Of a stretch of 64,000 bases of DNA, positions 8,483-17,686 are shown in pieces. Position 1 is the first letter of the stretch; each line of letters opens with the position of its first letter. Source of the stretch: Collimonas sp. OK307 (GTDB lineage Bacteria > Pseudomonadota > Gammaproteobacteria > Burkholderiales > Burkholderiaceae_D). Made by a program: the position numbers and the translations under genes. A model generated the notes under the pieces. That model did not search any database. It saw only the letters and a list, made by a program, of their open reading frames with translations, and was not told the DNA's origin. The stretch lies in the NCBI RefSeq assembly GCF_900113705.1, contig NZ_FOQI01000017.1, positions 1 to 64,000 of the forward strand, given 5' to 3'.

Positions 8483-8947
8483 ATGAAATTCAATTTAAAG
8501 ACTTTGCTGTTCGTCACTGCAGCCCTGTGTTCCACCCAGCTGTTTGCGAAAAACACCGCTCCGGCAAATGCAACGCCAGCGACACAATTGATTTCCCTGC
8601 CTGCGGCAAACCTGAAGTGGACTGAAATCCCTGAAACCGGCGGCATCAAATTCGCCAACGTACGTGGTAACCTGGCCGGCAAAGGGCCGTACGAAGCTTT
8701 TGTGATCTTCCCTGCCGGTAAAGACAACCCTTTCCACACCCACTCGCAAAACCTGCCTACCGTAGTGTTGAAAGGAACGTTCTATGCAGTCATCGACGGA
8801 AAACGCACTGAATATCCGGCCGGCTCTTTCTATGACCTGCCAGCAAAGCTGCCTCACTACAGCGGTTGCACCAAAGATGAAGACTGTTTGCTGTTCCAAT
8901 ATCAGGCAGATCATTTCGACCTGGTTCCACTGGATCAAAAGAAATAA
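8483..8947 (+). CDS. Exported cupin-domain protein
   Basis: The 154-residue product has a signal peptide (KTLLFVTAALCSTQLFA) and a single cupin barrel. Metal-ligand candidates are the paired histidines in NPFHTHSQNLP and the histidine in AKLPHYSGC; two cysteines (C-TKDED-C) near the C terminus could form a disulphide. Periplasmic cupins of this size are often DUF4437/ChrR-like, but the substrate is unknown. A GAAAGG ribosome-binding site precedes the ATG. It is 80 nt downstream of the hydrolase gene and could be expressed with it. Confidence 0.8.
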   Translation: MKFNLKTLLFVTAALCSTQLFAKNTAPANATPATQLISLPAANLKWTEIPETGGIKFANVRGNLAGKGPYEAFVIFPAGKDNPFHTHSQNLPTVVLKGTFYAVIDGKRTEYPAGSFYDLPAKLPHYSGCTKDEDCLLFQYQADHFDLVPLDQKK

Positions 8948-9046
8948 AATCGGAGTTTGAATAATCGGCACAGGTAAGCTGTGATGATGATGGAGTTGCT
9001 CGCTTCACTCTCTATCATCGTCAGCTATGGCGATTTTTCCAAGCAC

Positions 9047-9078
9047 TCTCCTCTCGTTTTACGACAGGAGATTTTTTT
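9047..9078 (+). terminator. Rho-independent terminator
   Basis: The arms 9047-9056 and 9062-9071 pair over 10 positions with one mismatch around a 5-nt loop, followed by seven T residues (9072-9078). It is placed to end the transcript of the cupin gene 100 nt upstream. Confidence 0.7.
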
Positions 9079-9153
9079 GCTTGACGTGTTTTCAAGCAAT
9101 TCCAAATGAAATACGGGCGTACAGGTAATCACTCTTCCTGCATGTCCCTTAAC

Positions 9154-9181
9154 TACTAGCTACTTGCTACTTGCTACTTAC
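9154..9181. repeat. Four-copy 7-bp tandem repeat
   Basis: Four units read TACTAGC, TACTTGC, TACTTGC and TACTTAC without gaps. The unit length could allow slippage. No gene overlaps it convincingly. Confidence 0.75.
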
Positions 9182-9480
9182 AACAACCGTCATCACGCTA
9201 CAGCATGCATTTTCTCCAAAGGCAGCAAGGTATTCACGGAAATAACCTCAGACGATACAGCACTCACACCATCGATTCCCACGCTTTCTGCAGCTGCGTG
9301 CAAATCAATATTCTGCCATTGCATTGCATTGAATAGGCTTGAAGGCCGTCAAGCCCCGGTTCAGCTACGAATTCAGGGCCGGTCTCGGCTTGCGTAGAAT
9401 ACGTGGAGAATTAAGTGGCATACTATGTAAATACATGGGTCGGATGCCGTCGACGGCAATCACTGAAAGGCGGAATTAAA

Positions 9481-10149
9481 ATGAAAAACTGGATTCGTCT
9501 CAACAAGGGATTCCTGCTATTCCTGTTTCTTTTCGGAATTTTCCGCACCGCAGTCGCCGACTGGAACCCTATCCCCTCCGGCTCCATGCGCCCCAACCTG
9601 CTAGAAGGCGACGTCGTATTCGTCAACCGCCTCGCATTCAATCTCAAGGTCCCCCTCACCAATATCGTCATCAGCCACCTCGGTGAACCGAAACGCGGCG
9701 ACATCGTCACCTTTTTCTCCCCCCTCGACAACACCCGCCTCATCAAACGCGTAATTGCGCTACCCGGCGACACCGTCGAAATGCGCGATGAAAAAATGAT
9801 CATCAACGGCCACGAAGCCAGCTACGCCATGCTCGGCACCGCCCCCGAACCGCTGGAACAAGGCGGCGCCCTGGTCGCCCTGCGCCTTAACGAAAAGATG
9901 GGAGCCGAACAACATCGTATCCAGCTGCTGCCACAAGTCAACGCCAACCGCAATTTCGGCCCGATCACGGTACCGCAGGATCACTATCTGATGCTAGGCG
10001 ATAACCGCGACAACAGCGGCGATTACCGCCGCTTCGGCTTCGTACCGCGCGAGCTGCTGATCGGTCGCGCCGAGCGCGTGCTGGTATCGGCCGACATCAA
10101 AGGCAACTGGATGCCAAGGACCGAACGCTTCGGCATGGAATTGCATTAG
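9481..10149 (+). CDS. lepB: Signal peptidase I
   Basis: This membrane-anchored serine protease removes signal peptides from exported proteins. The 222-residue form starting at the ATG 9481 (after GAAAGGCGG) has one N-terminal membrane segment (residues about 10-26), the nucleophile S35 in PSGSMRP, the general-base K89 in RLIKRVIALPGD, and the box GDNRDNSGDYR. It has one hydrophobic N-terminal segment, where E. coli LepB has two. It is monocistronic and not next to lepA/rnc, so it may be an additional copy rather than the housekeeping enzyme. Confidence 0.93.
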   Translation: MKNWIRLNKGFLLFLFLFGIFRTAVADWNPIPSGSMRPNLLEGDVVFVNRLAFNLKVPLTNIVISHLGEPKRGDIVTFFSPLDNTRLIKRVIALPGDTVEMRDEKMIINGHEASYAMLGTAPEPLEQGGALVALRLNEKMGAEQHRIQLLPQVNANRNFGPITVPQDHYLMLGDNRDNSGDYRRFGFVPRELLIGRAERVLVSADIKGNWMPRTERFGMELH

Positions 10150-10160
10150 GATCTGTCGAC

Positions 10161-11102
10161 TTAACCCTTGATGCGCTTCGGCGCCGTGCGGCTGCCGATG
10201 CTATGCAGCCGCTTTTCAATCAACTCCGACATGCCCTGAGCAGCAATGGAAAGAGAACGCTCTTTCTTTTTCACGATCAGGATCGGCCGCACAATTTCAT
10301 CCGCATCGACCGGCGCGTCGACCGGGATGCTCACCAGGTTCATATGGCGGAACTGGAACAAGGTCAGTTCCGGCACAATGCTGACACCCAAACCGGACTC
10401 AATCAAACCCGCTACGGTAGCCAGATGCTCCACCTCCAAACCTGAATTCATCACCGGGATGCCGCGCAGCAGTAACTCGACGTGCTGACGCACGCTGGTG
10501 CTGCGCGCCAGGTGAATCAGTTCGCAACCGCTCAGGTCAGACAGACGGATACGGCGCTTGCCAGCCAGCGCGTGATCCTGCCGGCACACCAGGTAAAAAG
10601 GATCGCTGCACAAGGTTTTGGTATCGAACTCGGTCAAACCCGAACCCGGTGCGGTCAGGGCGATATCGACCTTACCTTGACGCAGCATGGCGAGACACTG
10701 ATCCGACAAGGCGTCGAACAGTTGCACGGTAATTCCTGGATAAGCCCGCTTGTATTCGGCAATCACCGCTGGCAGGCCGTTCGCCGCCAGCGACGGCAAG
10801 GCCGCGATCGCCACCCTGCCTTTGCGGCGTGCGACGTAGTCGCTCATATCGGCAAAGGCAGCCTCGATATCGCTCACTAGCGAGCGCGCCACTTCGGCAA
10901 ACAATTCTCCCTCTGCGGTCAGCGTAACGTTACGCGTATCGCGCTCGAACAGTTTGGCGCCTACCGCCACTTCCAGTTTTTGAATCATGACGCTGAAAGC
11001 GGATTGCGACATGAAGCAACGTTCTGCCGCGTGAGTGAAGTGCTTGCACTCCCGCAGTGCCAGGAAAGCATGCAGCGAACGGGTAGAGATGTTGAGCTTC
11101 AT
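10161..11102 (-). CDS. LysR-family regulator of CitMHS/AtuA cluster
   Basis: A 313-residue LysR-type protein: winged helix-turn-helix at residues about 5-65 (KHFTHAAERCFMSQSAFSVMIQKLE) and a substrate-binding domain from about 90 to 295. It is divergent from a CitMHS-family transporter gene with a 135-bp spacer, the usual arrangement for a regulator of the adjacent catabolic operon. The inducer is probably the transported organic acid, which the sequence does not identify. Confidence 0.9.
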   Translation of the reverse strand: MKLNISTRSLHAFLALRECKHFTHAAERCFMSQSAFSVMIQKLEVAVGAKLFERDTRNVTLTAEGELFAEVARSLVSDIEAAFADMSDYVARRKGRVAIAALPSLAANGLPAVIAEYKRAYPGITVQLFDALSDQCLAMLRQGKVDIALTAPGSGLTEFDTKTLCSDPFYLVCRQDHALAGKRRIRLSDLSGCELIHLARSTSVRQHVELLLRGIPVMNSGLEVEHLATVAGLIESGLGVSIVPELTLFQFRHMNLVSIPVDAPVDADEIVRPILIVKKKERSLSIAAQGMSELIEKRLHSIGSRTAPKRIKG

Positions 11103-11237
11103 CGATTAATCTCTTTTTACGATCAATCTATCGGAAAAAACCATTTTACAGCACAAAGCTCAACTACCAGAATGCAGTTAAAACAAGATTAAAAACAAGT
11201 ATTCCAAAAAATATCCAAAGGATAGGAGACAGACAAT

Positions 11238-12536
11238 ATGCTGGCATTACTCGGCTTCATCACCATCGCCACCCTGCTCGCGGCGATCTTGACCAAAAAA
11301 ATGTCGCCATTAGTGGCCCTGATCGCGATTCCCATCATTGCCGCCATGGTAGGTGGATTTGGACTTGAAACATCCAAATTCATCGTGTCAGGCATCACCA
11401 GCATTGCTCCGGTGGCCGGCATGTTTGTATTTGCGATCCTGTTTTTCGGGATTGTCACCGATGCCGGCATGCTGGACCCGATCATCTCCGGCATCCTGCG
11501 CATCGTCGGCAGCCGCCCTACCCGTATCGTTCCGGGTACCGCGTTGCTGGCCTTGCTAATCCACCTGGACGGTTCCGGCGCGGTTACCTTCCTGGTGACA
11601 ATTCCCGCCATGCTGCCGCTATACCAACGCCTCGGCATAGACAAACGCATCCTGGCCTGCGTTGCATCGCTCGCGGCAGGTGTGAATTTCCTGCCCTGGA
11701 CCGGCCCCATGATCCGTGCCTCTGCCGCCTTGCATATTCCGGTCAGCGAAATTTTCACACCATTGATCCCGGTGCAGATCGTCGGCCTGGTGTTCGTTTT
11801 CTCGGTGGCTTACTACCTCGGCTTGAAAGAAGAGCGGCGCCTCGGCCTGACCAAGGGCGCCCCAACGGGATTCGTCCATACCCATGAATTGACCGAAGCT
11901 GAAAAGAGTGTCCGTCGTCCGAAAAACTTCTGGATCAATATCGTTCTGACCGTGTTCGTACTAGGCGTGATGATCAGCGGAAAAGTCGATCCGGTGGTGA
12001 TGTTCATGATCGGCGTAGTGCTGGCCCTGATGATCAATTACCGCAACGCCGACATGCAGCGCAGCCGCATCGATGCTCATGCCAAGGCGGCCTTGCTGAT
12101 GGCTAGCATCTTGTTCGCTGCCGGCGTATTCACCGGCATCATGACCAAATCCGGGATGCTGAGCGCGATGGCCAAGATGGCGGTCGGGCTGGTTCCGCCA
12201 TCCATGGCTTCGCATATTCCGGTGGCGCTCGGTCTGCTGTCGATGCCACTCTCCATGCTGTTCGATCCCGACTCTTTCTACTTCGGCGTGCTGCCGGTGA
12301 TTGCGGAAGTCGGTCACATGCTGGGGGTACAACCGTTGCATGTAGCGCAAGCCGCGCTGCTGGGCCAGATGACTACCGGCTTCCCTGTCAGCCCGCTGAC
12401 GCCGGCAACCTTCCTGGTCGCAGGCCTGGCCGGCATTGATTTGGCCGATCACCAGAAATACACATTCAAATACCTGTTCGCGGCATCCGTCATCATGACG
12501 ATTACCTGTGTCGTGATCGGCGTCTTTCCCCTGTAA
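11238..12536 (+). CDS. CitMHS-family organic acid transporter
   Basis: The 432-residue protein is strongly hydrophobic with about 11-12 membrane segments and matches the CitMHS (metal-citrate/H+ symporter) family in length and in segments such as LLIHLDGSGAVTFLVTIPAMLPLY and LLGQMTTGFPVSPLTPATFLVAG. A GGATAGGAG-type ribosome-binding site precedes the ATG. It heads an operon with an AtuA-family gene and its small partner, so it likely imports the carboxylate those proteins act on. Citrate itself is possible but unproven. Confidence 0.88.
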   Translation: MLALLGFITIATLLAAILTKKMSPLVALIAIPIIAAMVGGFGLETSKFIVSGITSIAPVAGMFVFAILFFGIVTDAGMLDPIISGILRIVGSRPTRIVPGTALLALLIHLDGSGAVTFLVTIPAMLPLYQRLGIDKRILACVASLAAGVNFLPWTGPMIRASAALHIPVSEIFTPLIPVQIVGLVFVFSVAYYLGLKEERRLGLTKGAPTGFVHTHELTEAEKSVRRPKNFWINIVLTVFVLGVMISGKVDPVVMFMIGVVLALMINYRNADMQRSRIDAHAKAALLMASILFAAGVFTGIMTKSGMLSAMAKMAVGLVPPSMASHIPVALGLLSMPLSMLFDPDSFYFGVLPVIAEVGHMLGVQPLHVAQAALLGQMTTGFPVSPLTPATFLVAGLAGIDLADHQKYTFKYLFAASVIMTITCVVIGVFPL

Positions 12537-12565
12537 GACGAAGACGAGCATCTGAGGAAATTATC

Positions 12566-13909
12566 ATGAAACATATCAGAATCGGCGCCGGCGCCGGCTA
12601 CTCCGGCGATCGCATCGAACCCGCCATTGAACTGGCGGAAAAAGGTGAGATCGACTATCTGGTCTTTGAATGCCTGGCCGAGCGCACCATCGCGATCGCC
12701 CAGCAAACCAGAATGAAAGATCCCTCTATGGGCTTCGATCCGTTGCTGGCAGAACGGATGCACGCTGTGCTTGGCATCTGCAGCGAGAAAAAGATAAAGA
12801 TCATCACCAATATGGGCGCGGCCAACCCGTTGGCTGCAGCCGCCGTAGTCAGGCAGATTGCACTATCGATGAATCTTCAGCTGAAAGTGGCGGCGATCTG
12901 CGGCGACGATGTGCTGGACACCCTGAAATCAGGCGCCTACATCAGCGACCAGGATATACCGGTCAGCAGCCTGGGTGACAAGCTGCTTTCGGCCAACGCC
13001 TACATCGGTGCCGCGCCGTTGGTCGAGGCGCTGGCGCAAGGCGCCGATGTCATCATCACCGGCCGTGTCGCCGATCCGGCCTTGTTCCTGGCGCCGTTGA
13101 TTCACGAATTCAGCTGGGCCATGGATGACTGGCACAAGCTTGGACAAGGCACGCTGGTCGGTCATTTGCTTGAGTGCGCCGGCCAGATCAGCGGCGGTTA
13201 TTTTGCCGATCCCGGTTATAAGGATGTGCAAGGATTGGCGCGACTGGGATTCCCCATCGGTGAGGTAGCGGAAGACGGGGCAGTCGTTATCACCAAAGTG
13301 GCGGGCTCCGGCGGCCAGGTGACAACCGCCACCTGCAAAGAGCAGTTGCTGTATGAAATACACGATCCCGCCAGCTATCTGACACCAGATGTGGTGGCCG
13401 ATTTCTCTGCTGTGACGATGAGCGAAACCGGCCCCGACCGGGTACTGGTGCAAGGCGCTACCGGCCGCGCCAGGCCAGACACCTTGAAAATATCGATAGG
13501 CTATATCGACAGCTACATCGGCGAAGGACAAATTTCCTATGCGGGGCCGGGAGCGCTGGCACGCGGCAAACTGGCACAAGCCATCGTCGCAGAAAGATTG
13601 AAACTCAGCGCAGTGGCATTCAATGAATGCCGTTACGATCTGCTGGGCGTCGACGCCATCCACGGCGCCGCATTGTCGGCTCCCGCTGAGTCGGCTCAGC
13701 CGTCCGAGCCATACGAAGTTCGAGTGCGGGTAAGCGCCCGCTGCGACAGTATGCGTGACGCGATCCGCATCGGCAACGAAGTTGAAACACTGTACACCTG
13801 CGGCCCCGCAGCCGGTGGCGGCGTCACCAAAACGGCCAAAGAAGTGGTGGCCGTGCAATCCTGCATGCTACCGCGCCAACACGTAACAACTTCAGTTCAT
13901 TTCGAGTGA
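12566..13909 (+). CDS. AtuA-family protein (DUF1446)
   Basis: The 447-residue protein matches the acyclic-terpene-utilisation AtuA family (DUF1446): N-terminal IRIGAGAGYSGDRIEPAIELAEKG, then DYLVFECLAERTIA and NMGAANP. AtuA is named for citronellol/geraniol degradation in Pseudomonas, but its reaction is unsettled and many family members lie, as here, beside transporters for small carboxylates. A terpene role is not supported by the neighbours. It overlaps the following gene by 4 nt, indicating tight coupling. Confidence 0.85.
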   Translation: MKHIRIGAGAGYSGDRIEPAIELAEKGEIDYLVFECLAERTIAIAQQTRMKDPSMGFDPLLAERMHAVLGICSEKKIKIITNMGAANPLAAAAVVRQIALSMNLQLKVAAICGDDVLDTLKSGAYISDQDIPVSSLGDKLLSANAYIGAAPLVEALAQGADVIITGRVADPALFLAPLIHEFSWAMDDWHKLGQGTLVGHLLECAGQISGGYFADPGYKDVQGLARLGFPIGEVAEDGAVVITKVAGSGGQVTTATCKEQLLYEIHDPASYLTPDVVADFSAVTMSETGPDRVLVQGATGRARPDTLKISIGYIDSYIGEGQISYAGPGALARGKLAQAIVAERLKLSAVAFNECRYDLLGVDAIHGAALSAPAESAQPSEPYEVRVRVSARCDSMRDAIRIGNEVETLYTCGPAAGGGVTKTAKEVVAVQSCMLPRQHVTTSVHFE

Positions 13910-14262
13910 GAGTTAAAATGAAACTACGCGACCTTGCCCATTCCCGCGCCGGCGACAAAGGCGACATCTCGAATATCTCGGTGATTGCCTACCAGGAAAA
14001 AGATTATGCGCTGCTGGAAAAAAACCTGACCCCTGAACTAGTCAAGGCGCATTTCGCCGGCGTCGTGTACGGTGACGTGGTGCGCTATGCGCTGCCGAAT
14101 CTGAGTGCCTTGAATTTCGTCATGCAGCGCGCCCTGGGCGGAGGCGTCACGCGGTCCCTGGCTCTTGACGCCCATGGAAAATGCTTGAGTTCAGCGATAT
14201 TGAATTTGGAAATCCCTGACGAAATAAATATCCAGTCAAGCCAATTTCAGCATTCGCCATAG
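13906..14262 (+). CDS. AtuA partner with ferredoxin-like fold
   Basis: This 118-residue protein begins MRVKMKLRDLAHSRAGDKGD; the ATG at 13918 (MKLRDLA) is an equally good start. HSRAGDKGDISNISVIAY is the hallmark of the small domain that in many proteins is fused to the C terminus of AtuA; here it is a separate gene overlapping the AtuA-family gene by 4 nt. The pair probably forms one complex. No cofactor-binding cysteines are present. Function of the pair is not known in detail. Confidence 0.85.
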   Translation: MRVKMKLRDLAHSRAGDKGDISNISVIAYQEKDYALLEKNLTPELVKAHFAGVVYGDVVRYALPNLSALNFVMQRALGGGVTRSLALDAHGKCLSSAILNLEIPDEINIQSSQFQHSP

Positions 14263-14391
14263 CCTGACTATCGTTGTCATTGCCGTCACTTTACCGAATT
14301 CGAACGCAAGAACCAGAGTGTCCAGAGCTCGGATATGGCCTATGTTTCAATTGTGCGGCATCCGCTGCTCGCCAACTGACGGACACTCGCC

Positions 14392-15273
14392 ATGAATTTT
14401 ATCGAACTGCTCCTGCTCGCCGCAATCTGGGGCGCATCCTTTCTATTCCTGCGCATTGCTGCGCCCGAGTTCGGCCCGTTCGCGCTGATCGCCCTGCGAG
14501 TCGGCATTGCCGCGCTGGTACTGTTACCGGTGCTACGCACCGCCACCGCTCGCAGCGAGTTCCGCAGCAGGGCATGGCCTCTATTTGTGGTCGGCATCAC
14601 CAATTCTGCCATTCCGTTCGGTCTGTTTGCTTATTCGACGCTATACGTCAATGCAGGCCTCGACTCGATTTTGAATGCAACGACGCCGATCTGGACAGCA
14701 TTGATCGCTGCGGCATGGTTCCAGTCAGCGCTGGGCCGCCAGCAAATATGCGGTCTATTATTGGGTCTTGCCGGCGTTGTGGTGCTGGTTTGGGATAGCT
14801 TGGGCGCAGGTGTCTCCGGCGTACCGCTGGCGATCGCCGCCGCGCTCCTGGCTGCTGGATTTTACGGATTTGCAGTCAATTATTCGAAACGCCATCTGGT
14901 CGGCGTCAAACCGCTGGTGGTCGCCTTTGGCAGCCAGTTCTTCGCTTCTATCGTACTGCTGCCACCGGCGCTGCTGTACTGGCCGCAACAAGCTATCGCA
15001 CCGTCCATCTGGGCTTGCGTTGCGGCACTTGGCGTTATCTGCACCGGCTTTGCCTACATTCTCTATTTTCGATTGATCGAACGAGTTGGCGCCGCTTATG
15101 CCGCATCGGTAACTTTCCTGATTCCGGTTTTCGGGCTGGTCTGGGGTGCTGTTTTCCTGAATGAAAAAGTCACGCCGGCGATGTTGGCCGGATGTGCCAT
15201 CACCCTGCTCGGGACTGCGCTCGCCAGTGGGAAACTCAACGACTTTTGGCTGGGGAAACGAAAATCGACGTAA
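14392..15273 (+). CDS. EamA-family drug/metabolite exporter
   Basis: The 293-residue protein has about ten membrane helices in two EamA repeats (residues about 1-135 and 145-285), typical of the DMT superfamily (RhaT/YdcZ-type). It starts MNFIELLLLAAIWGASFLFLRIAAPEFGP, the usual EamA N-terminal pattern. Substrate cannot be told from sequence. It stands alone on the plus strand, 129 nt after the AtuA pair, so it may be separately transcribed. Confidence 0.87.
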   Translation: MNFIELLLLAAIWGASFLFLRIAAPEFGPFALIALRVGIAALVLLPVLRTATARSEFRSRAWPLFVVGITNSAIPFGLFAYSTLYVNAGLDSILNATTPIWTALIAAAWFQSALGRQQICGLLLGLAGVVVLVWDSLGAGVSGVPLAIAAALLAAGFYGFAVNYSKRHLVGVKPLVVAFGSQFFASIVLLPPALLYWPQQAIAPSIWACVAALGVICTGFAYILYFRLIERVGAAYAASVTFLIPVFGLVWGAVFLNEKVTPAMLAGCAITLLGTALASGKLNDFWLGKRKST

Positions 15274-15403
15274 TTCAAGGCCCATCGAGATCGCTTCAAA
15301 TAATAATAATAATTAGCGATAAATGACCAAAAAATAGACATTTATTATTGTTTTACGATAATTTTATATTAGAATGCGACCATCCCATAGAAAAGGAGGC
15401 GTC

Positions 15404-15625
15404 GTGCAGCAAAACATCATCACCATGGTCCGTCGCTTCCTGGCCGCGCTTTGTTCCTGGCTTGCGATTGCCATGCTGGGGCTCTATCTCTTCAGCAAAA
15501 TCCTGCCTCACCTTGGCATCAGCGCGTCGCTCGACATGGCTTTCCATAGCACCTTGGCCGATCAGGCAGTGGCGCGTCTTGGCAATACCTTTCGCATTTC
15601 CATTCATCTCAATGATAAACAATAG
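15404..15625 (+). CDS. Small membrane protein with GTG start
   Basis: The 73-residue protein has one membrane helix (residues about 10-30, FLAALCSWLAIAMLGLYLFS) and a soluble C-terminal tail. The GTG at 15404 follows a near-perfect AAAAGGAGG, which decides the start over an upstream ATG. It precedes the DUF2975 gene by 21 nt and is probably in one operon with it and the XRE regulator. I do not recognise the family; its shape suggests an accessory to the DUF2975 membrane protein. Confidence 0.65.
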   Translation: MQQNIITMVRRFLAALCSWLAIAMLGLYLFSKILPHLGISASLDMAFHSTLADQAVARLGNTFRISIHLNDKQ

Positions 15626-15646
15626 GGACATCCCGGAGGACGCCTC

Positions 15647-16189
15647 ATGAAACAAGATCATATTGCGCGAACCAGCCAGCGCATGGCCAGCATCACCATG
15701 CTGCTGTTAGCGGGCATATTGGCCTTCAATATCGGCAGCTGGCTGTTCCCTGACGCACTATGCGGAATCTCGAGCTTCGACAATGCCGGGACTAAACTCG
15801 GCATCGATCCATCCAGCCTGCCGTTATGGCAATTGCTGGGCGCAATGGTGCTGACTAACATCCCATTGCTGGCGTTGGGATACGGTTTATTCCAGTTGCG
15901 CGCGCTGTTCCAGCGCTACGCTCAAGGCGAATATTTTTCGCCGGCAGCTGCCATCCATCTGGGCCATGTCGGTCGAGGCTTAGCGTGGTGGGTCTTGCTG
16001 AATTTTCTGTGCGGACCGTTATCGTCAGTGTGGCTGACAATAACGCGGCCGGTCGGCCATCGCCTGGTCAACATCGACTTTGACTACAATATGATAGTCG
16101 CCCTGTTCATGGCGGCGTGCATTACCGTGATTGCCCGCATCCTGCAGCGTGCCAGCGAGGTCGATGCAGAAAATCGGCAGTTTGTATGA
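15647..16189 (+). CDS. DUF2975 membrane protein
   Basis: This 180-residue protein has four predicted membrane segments and the DUF2975 pattern, including LFQLRALFQRYAQGEYFS in the central loop and a C-terminal helix ending in ASEVDAENRQFV. It has a strong ribosome-binding site (GGAGGACGCCTC before ATG). DUF2975 genes are commonly followed, as here 7 nt later, by a small Xre-type regulator (YozG-like). The function of the pair is not established. Confidence 0.85.
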   Translation: MKQDHIARTSQRMASITMLLLAGILAFNIGSWLFPDALCGISSFDNAGTKLGIDPSSLPLWQLLGAMVLTNIPLLALGYGLFQLRALFQRYAQGEYFSPAAAIHLGHVGRGLAWWVLLNFLCGPLSSVWLTITRPVGHRLVNIDFDYNMIVALFMAACITVIARILQRASEVDAENRQFV

Positions 16190-16196
16190 GGGCGAA

Positions 16197-16439
16197 ATGA
16201 GCATCGTCATTACACTGGATATCATGCTGGCAAAACGCAAGGCGAAATCGAAAGACCTGGCCGCGGCGATAGGCATTACCGAGCAGAATCTGTCATTGTT
16301 AAAACAAGGCAAGGTAAAAGGAGTACGCCTGGAAACCCTGGAGGCGATCTGCCGATACCTGGACTGTCAGCCGGGTGATCTGTTGAGCTATCAGCCGGAT
16401 AACTCAGCCGCCGCAACAGAAGCGGATCCGTTACCCTGA
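16197..16439 (+). CDS. Xre/YozG-type helix-turn-helix regulator
   Basis: The 80-residue protein begins MSIVITLDIMLAKRKAKSKDLA and is essentially one Cro/CI-type helix-turn-helix (LAAAIGITEQNLSLLKQGKVKGVRLETLEAICRYLDCQPGDLL). It matches the YozG/DUF2975-partner group. It starts 7 nt after the DUF2975 gene stop, within one operon, and probably represses its own operon. I chose the ATG at 16197 because the HTH register begins there and upstream codons overlap the DUF2975 gene. Confidence 0.85.
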   Translation: MSIVITLDIMLAKRKAKSKDLAAAIGITEQNLSLLKQGKVKGVRLETLEAICRYLDCQPGDLLSYQPDNSAAATEADPLP

Positions 16440-16454
16440 ACGGCGTTGATAAAA

Positions 16455-17057
16455 ATGTCTGACAAGACTGGCTGGCCTGCTGCCGTACATCCGCGCGCAA
16501 TGAGCATAGGCATACTGCTGTCCTTGCTATTGCATATCGGTTTGATGCAATTGTTTGGGCGCCATCAAGCGGCCGATATCACACCAGCCCGCAGCTCACG
16601 GCCAGAGATAACTCTATTGCTGTTGCCGCCGGCAGCGCTGGTAACACGAGTAGTTACGCAGTCCATCGAGCAGCGCTACTCGCGGCGCGGGAAATCCCCT
16701 GCTCGTGCAAATGCGATAGCGCAAACCTTGCCTCCAGCGTCGTTGAAAAACAGCTCGAACGACGCCATAATCACCTCCCAGCCAGCAGATCAGCAGCCTC
16801 ACGTGGATCTTGAAGCTGCGTTGAAAATGGCCAGGAAAATAGCAATCGATCCGAACGAGAGGCGTAACGGGACAGCCGTCGCGCAATTGCAAACGCATCC
16901 GCTCGAAGCCCAGTCGGATAGTCGCCTGGCGCGAGACATTCAACGTAGCGCGCGCGCCGACTGCAAGGTTATCGGCCAGCCCTTTGGCTTATTCGCGCCG
17001 CTGGTGCTGGCCGCCGATGCGGTGCTATCAAAGAAAGATGCTGGATGCAAGTGGTAG
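16455..17057 (+). CDS. Hypothetical membrane-anchored protein (TonB-like shape)
   Basis: A 200-residue protein with one N-terminal membrane helix (SIGILLSLLLHIGLMQLFG) followed by a Pro/Ala/Ser-rich extracytoplasmic part, a layout reminiscent of TonB or energy-transducing anchors. The C-terminal portion has a cysteine in RADCKVIGQPFGLFAPLVL and ends DAGCKW. No TonB C-terminal YP motif is seen. It follows the XRE gene by 15 nt and may share its transcript. Function unknown. Confidence 0.6.
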   Translation: MSDKTGWPAAVHPRAMSIGILLSLLLHIGLMQLFGRHQAADITPARSSRPEITLLLLPPAALVTRVVTQSIEQRYSRRGKSPARANAIAQTLPPASLKNSSNDAIITSQPADQQPHVDLEAALKMARKIAIDPNERRNGTAVAQLQTHPLEAQSDSRLARDIQRSARADCKVIGQPFGLFAPLVLAADAVLSKKDAGCKW

Positions 17058-17214
17058 TGGCCTGCCAACGCCCGCTGGTCCGATAACGCCCTGCGGCACA
17101 AGCACAGATTGTCTTGTGATCAGTTACTGACGATGTTACATTTTCTCCTTCGCAATTTCCAGCAACAAAGGGCCACGAGCCTGTTTGTCATGCTTTCATC
17201 AGGGAGAAAAAAAT

Positions 17215-17676
17215 ATGCGCGCCATCGGTAATTTTCTGTGGTTTGTTCTGGGCGGGGTGTTCATGGGCCTCGGCTGGTGGCTGGTTGGCGTAATGGCCTT
17301 CATCACGATAGTCGGCATCCCATGGGGCAAGGCCTGTTTTGTGATCGGACAATTTACTTTCTTCCCCTTTGGTAAAGAAGCGGTAAGCCGAAAGGAACTG
17401 ACGAAGAAAGACGATATCGGCACCGGCGGCCTTGGCCTTGTCGGCAATATTCTCTGGTTCGTGTTCGCCGGAATCTGGCTGGCTATCGGCCATCTACTTT
17501 CGGCCATCGCATGCTTCATCACCATCATCGGCATTCCGTTCGGGATCCAGCACCTGAAGCTGGCAGGTATTGCACTGGCGCCGATCGGGAAAACCATTGT
17601 GACGAAAGAAGTTGCGGCGGCCACACGTAGACAAGGTGCGGAAGAACATGTCACCAGAATGCGAAACAACGGCTGA
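17215..17676 (+). CDS. YccF-family inner membrane protein
   Basis: The 153-residue protein contains two YccF repeats: GNFLWFVLGGVFMGLGWWLVG and GNILWFVFAGIWLAIGHLL, each followed by a conserved FITI(V/I)GIP(W/F)G segment. About four membrane helices are expected. I chose the ATG at 17215 with AGGGAG upstream; longer starts would add a hydrophilic leader absent in the family. YccF-family function is unknown, although some neighbours elsewhere are YccS-type transporters. It converges with pbpC, 10 nt away. Confidence 0.88.
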   Translation: MRAIGNFLWFVLGGVFMGLGWWLVGVMAFITIVGIPWGKACFVIGQFTFFPFGKEAVSRKELTKKDDIGTGGLGLVGNILWFVFAGIWLAIGHLLSAIACFITIIGIPFGIQHLKLAGIALAPIGKTIVTKEVAAATRRQGAEEHVTRMRNNG

Positions 17677-17686
17677 TAAGCTGAAT

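Larger units (their letters stand above)
8948..9480. other. Intergenic region before lepB
   Basis: No convincing gene is seen in these 533 bases. A short open frame at 9164-9397 lacks a ribosome-binding site and protein-like composition. The stretch holds a terminator hairpin (9047-9078) and a 7-bp tandem repeat (9154-9181), and presumably the promoter of the signal peptidase gene. Confidence 0.6.

Noticed and set aside
9164-9397. Small gene before lepB
   Set aside because: It begins in the 7-bp tandem repeat with no start signal and has no recognisable features.
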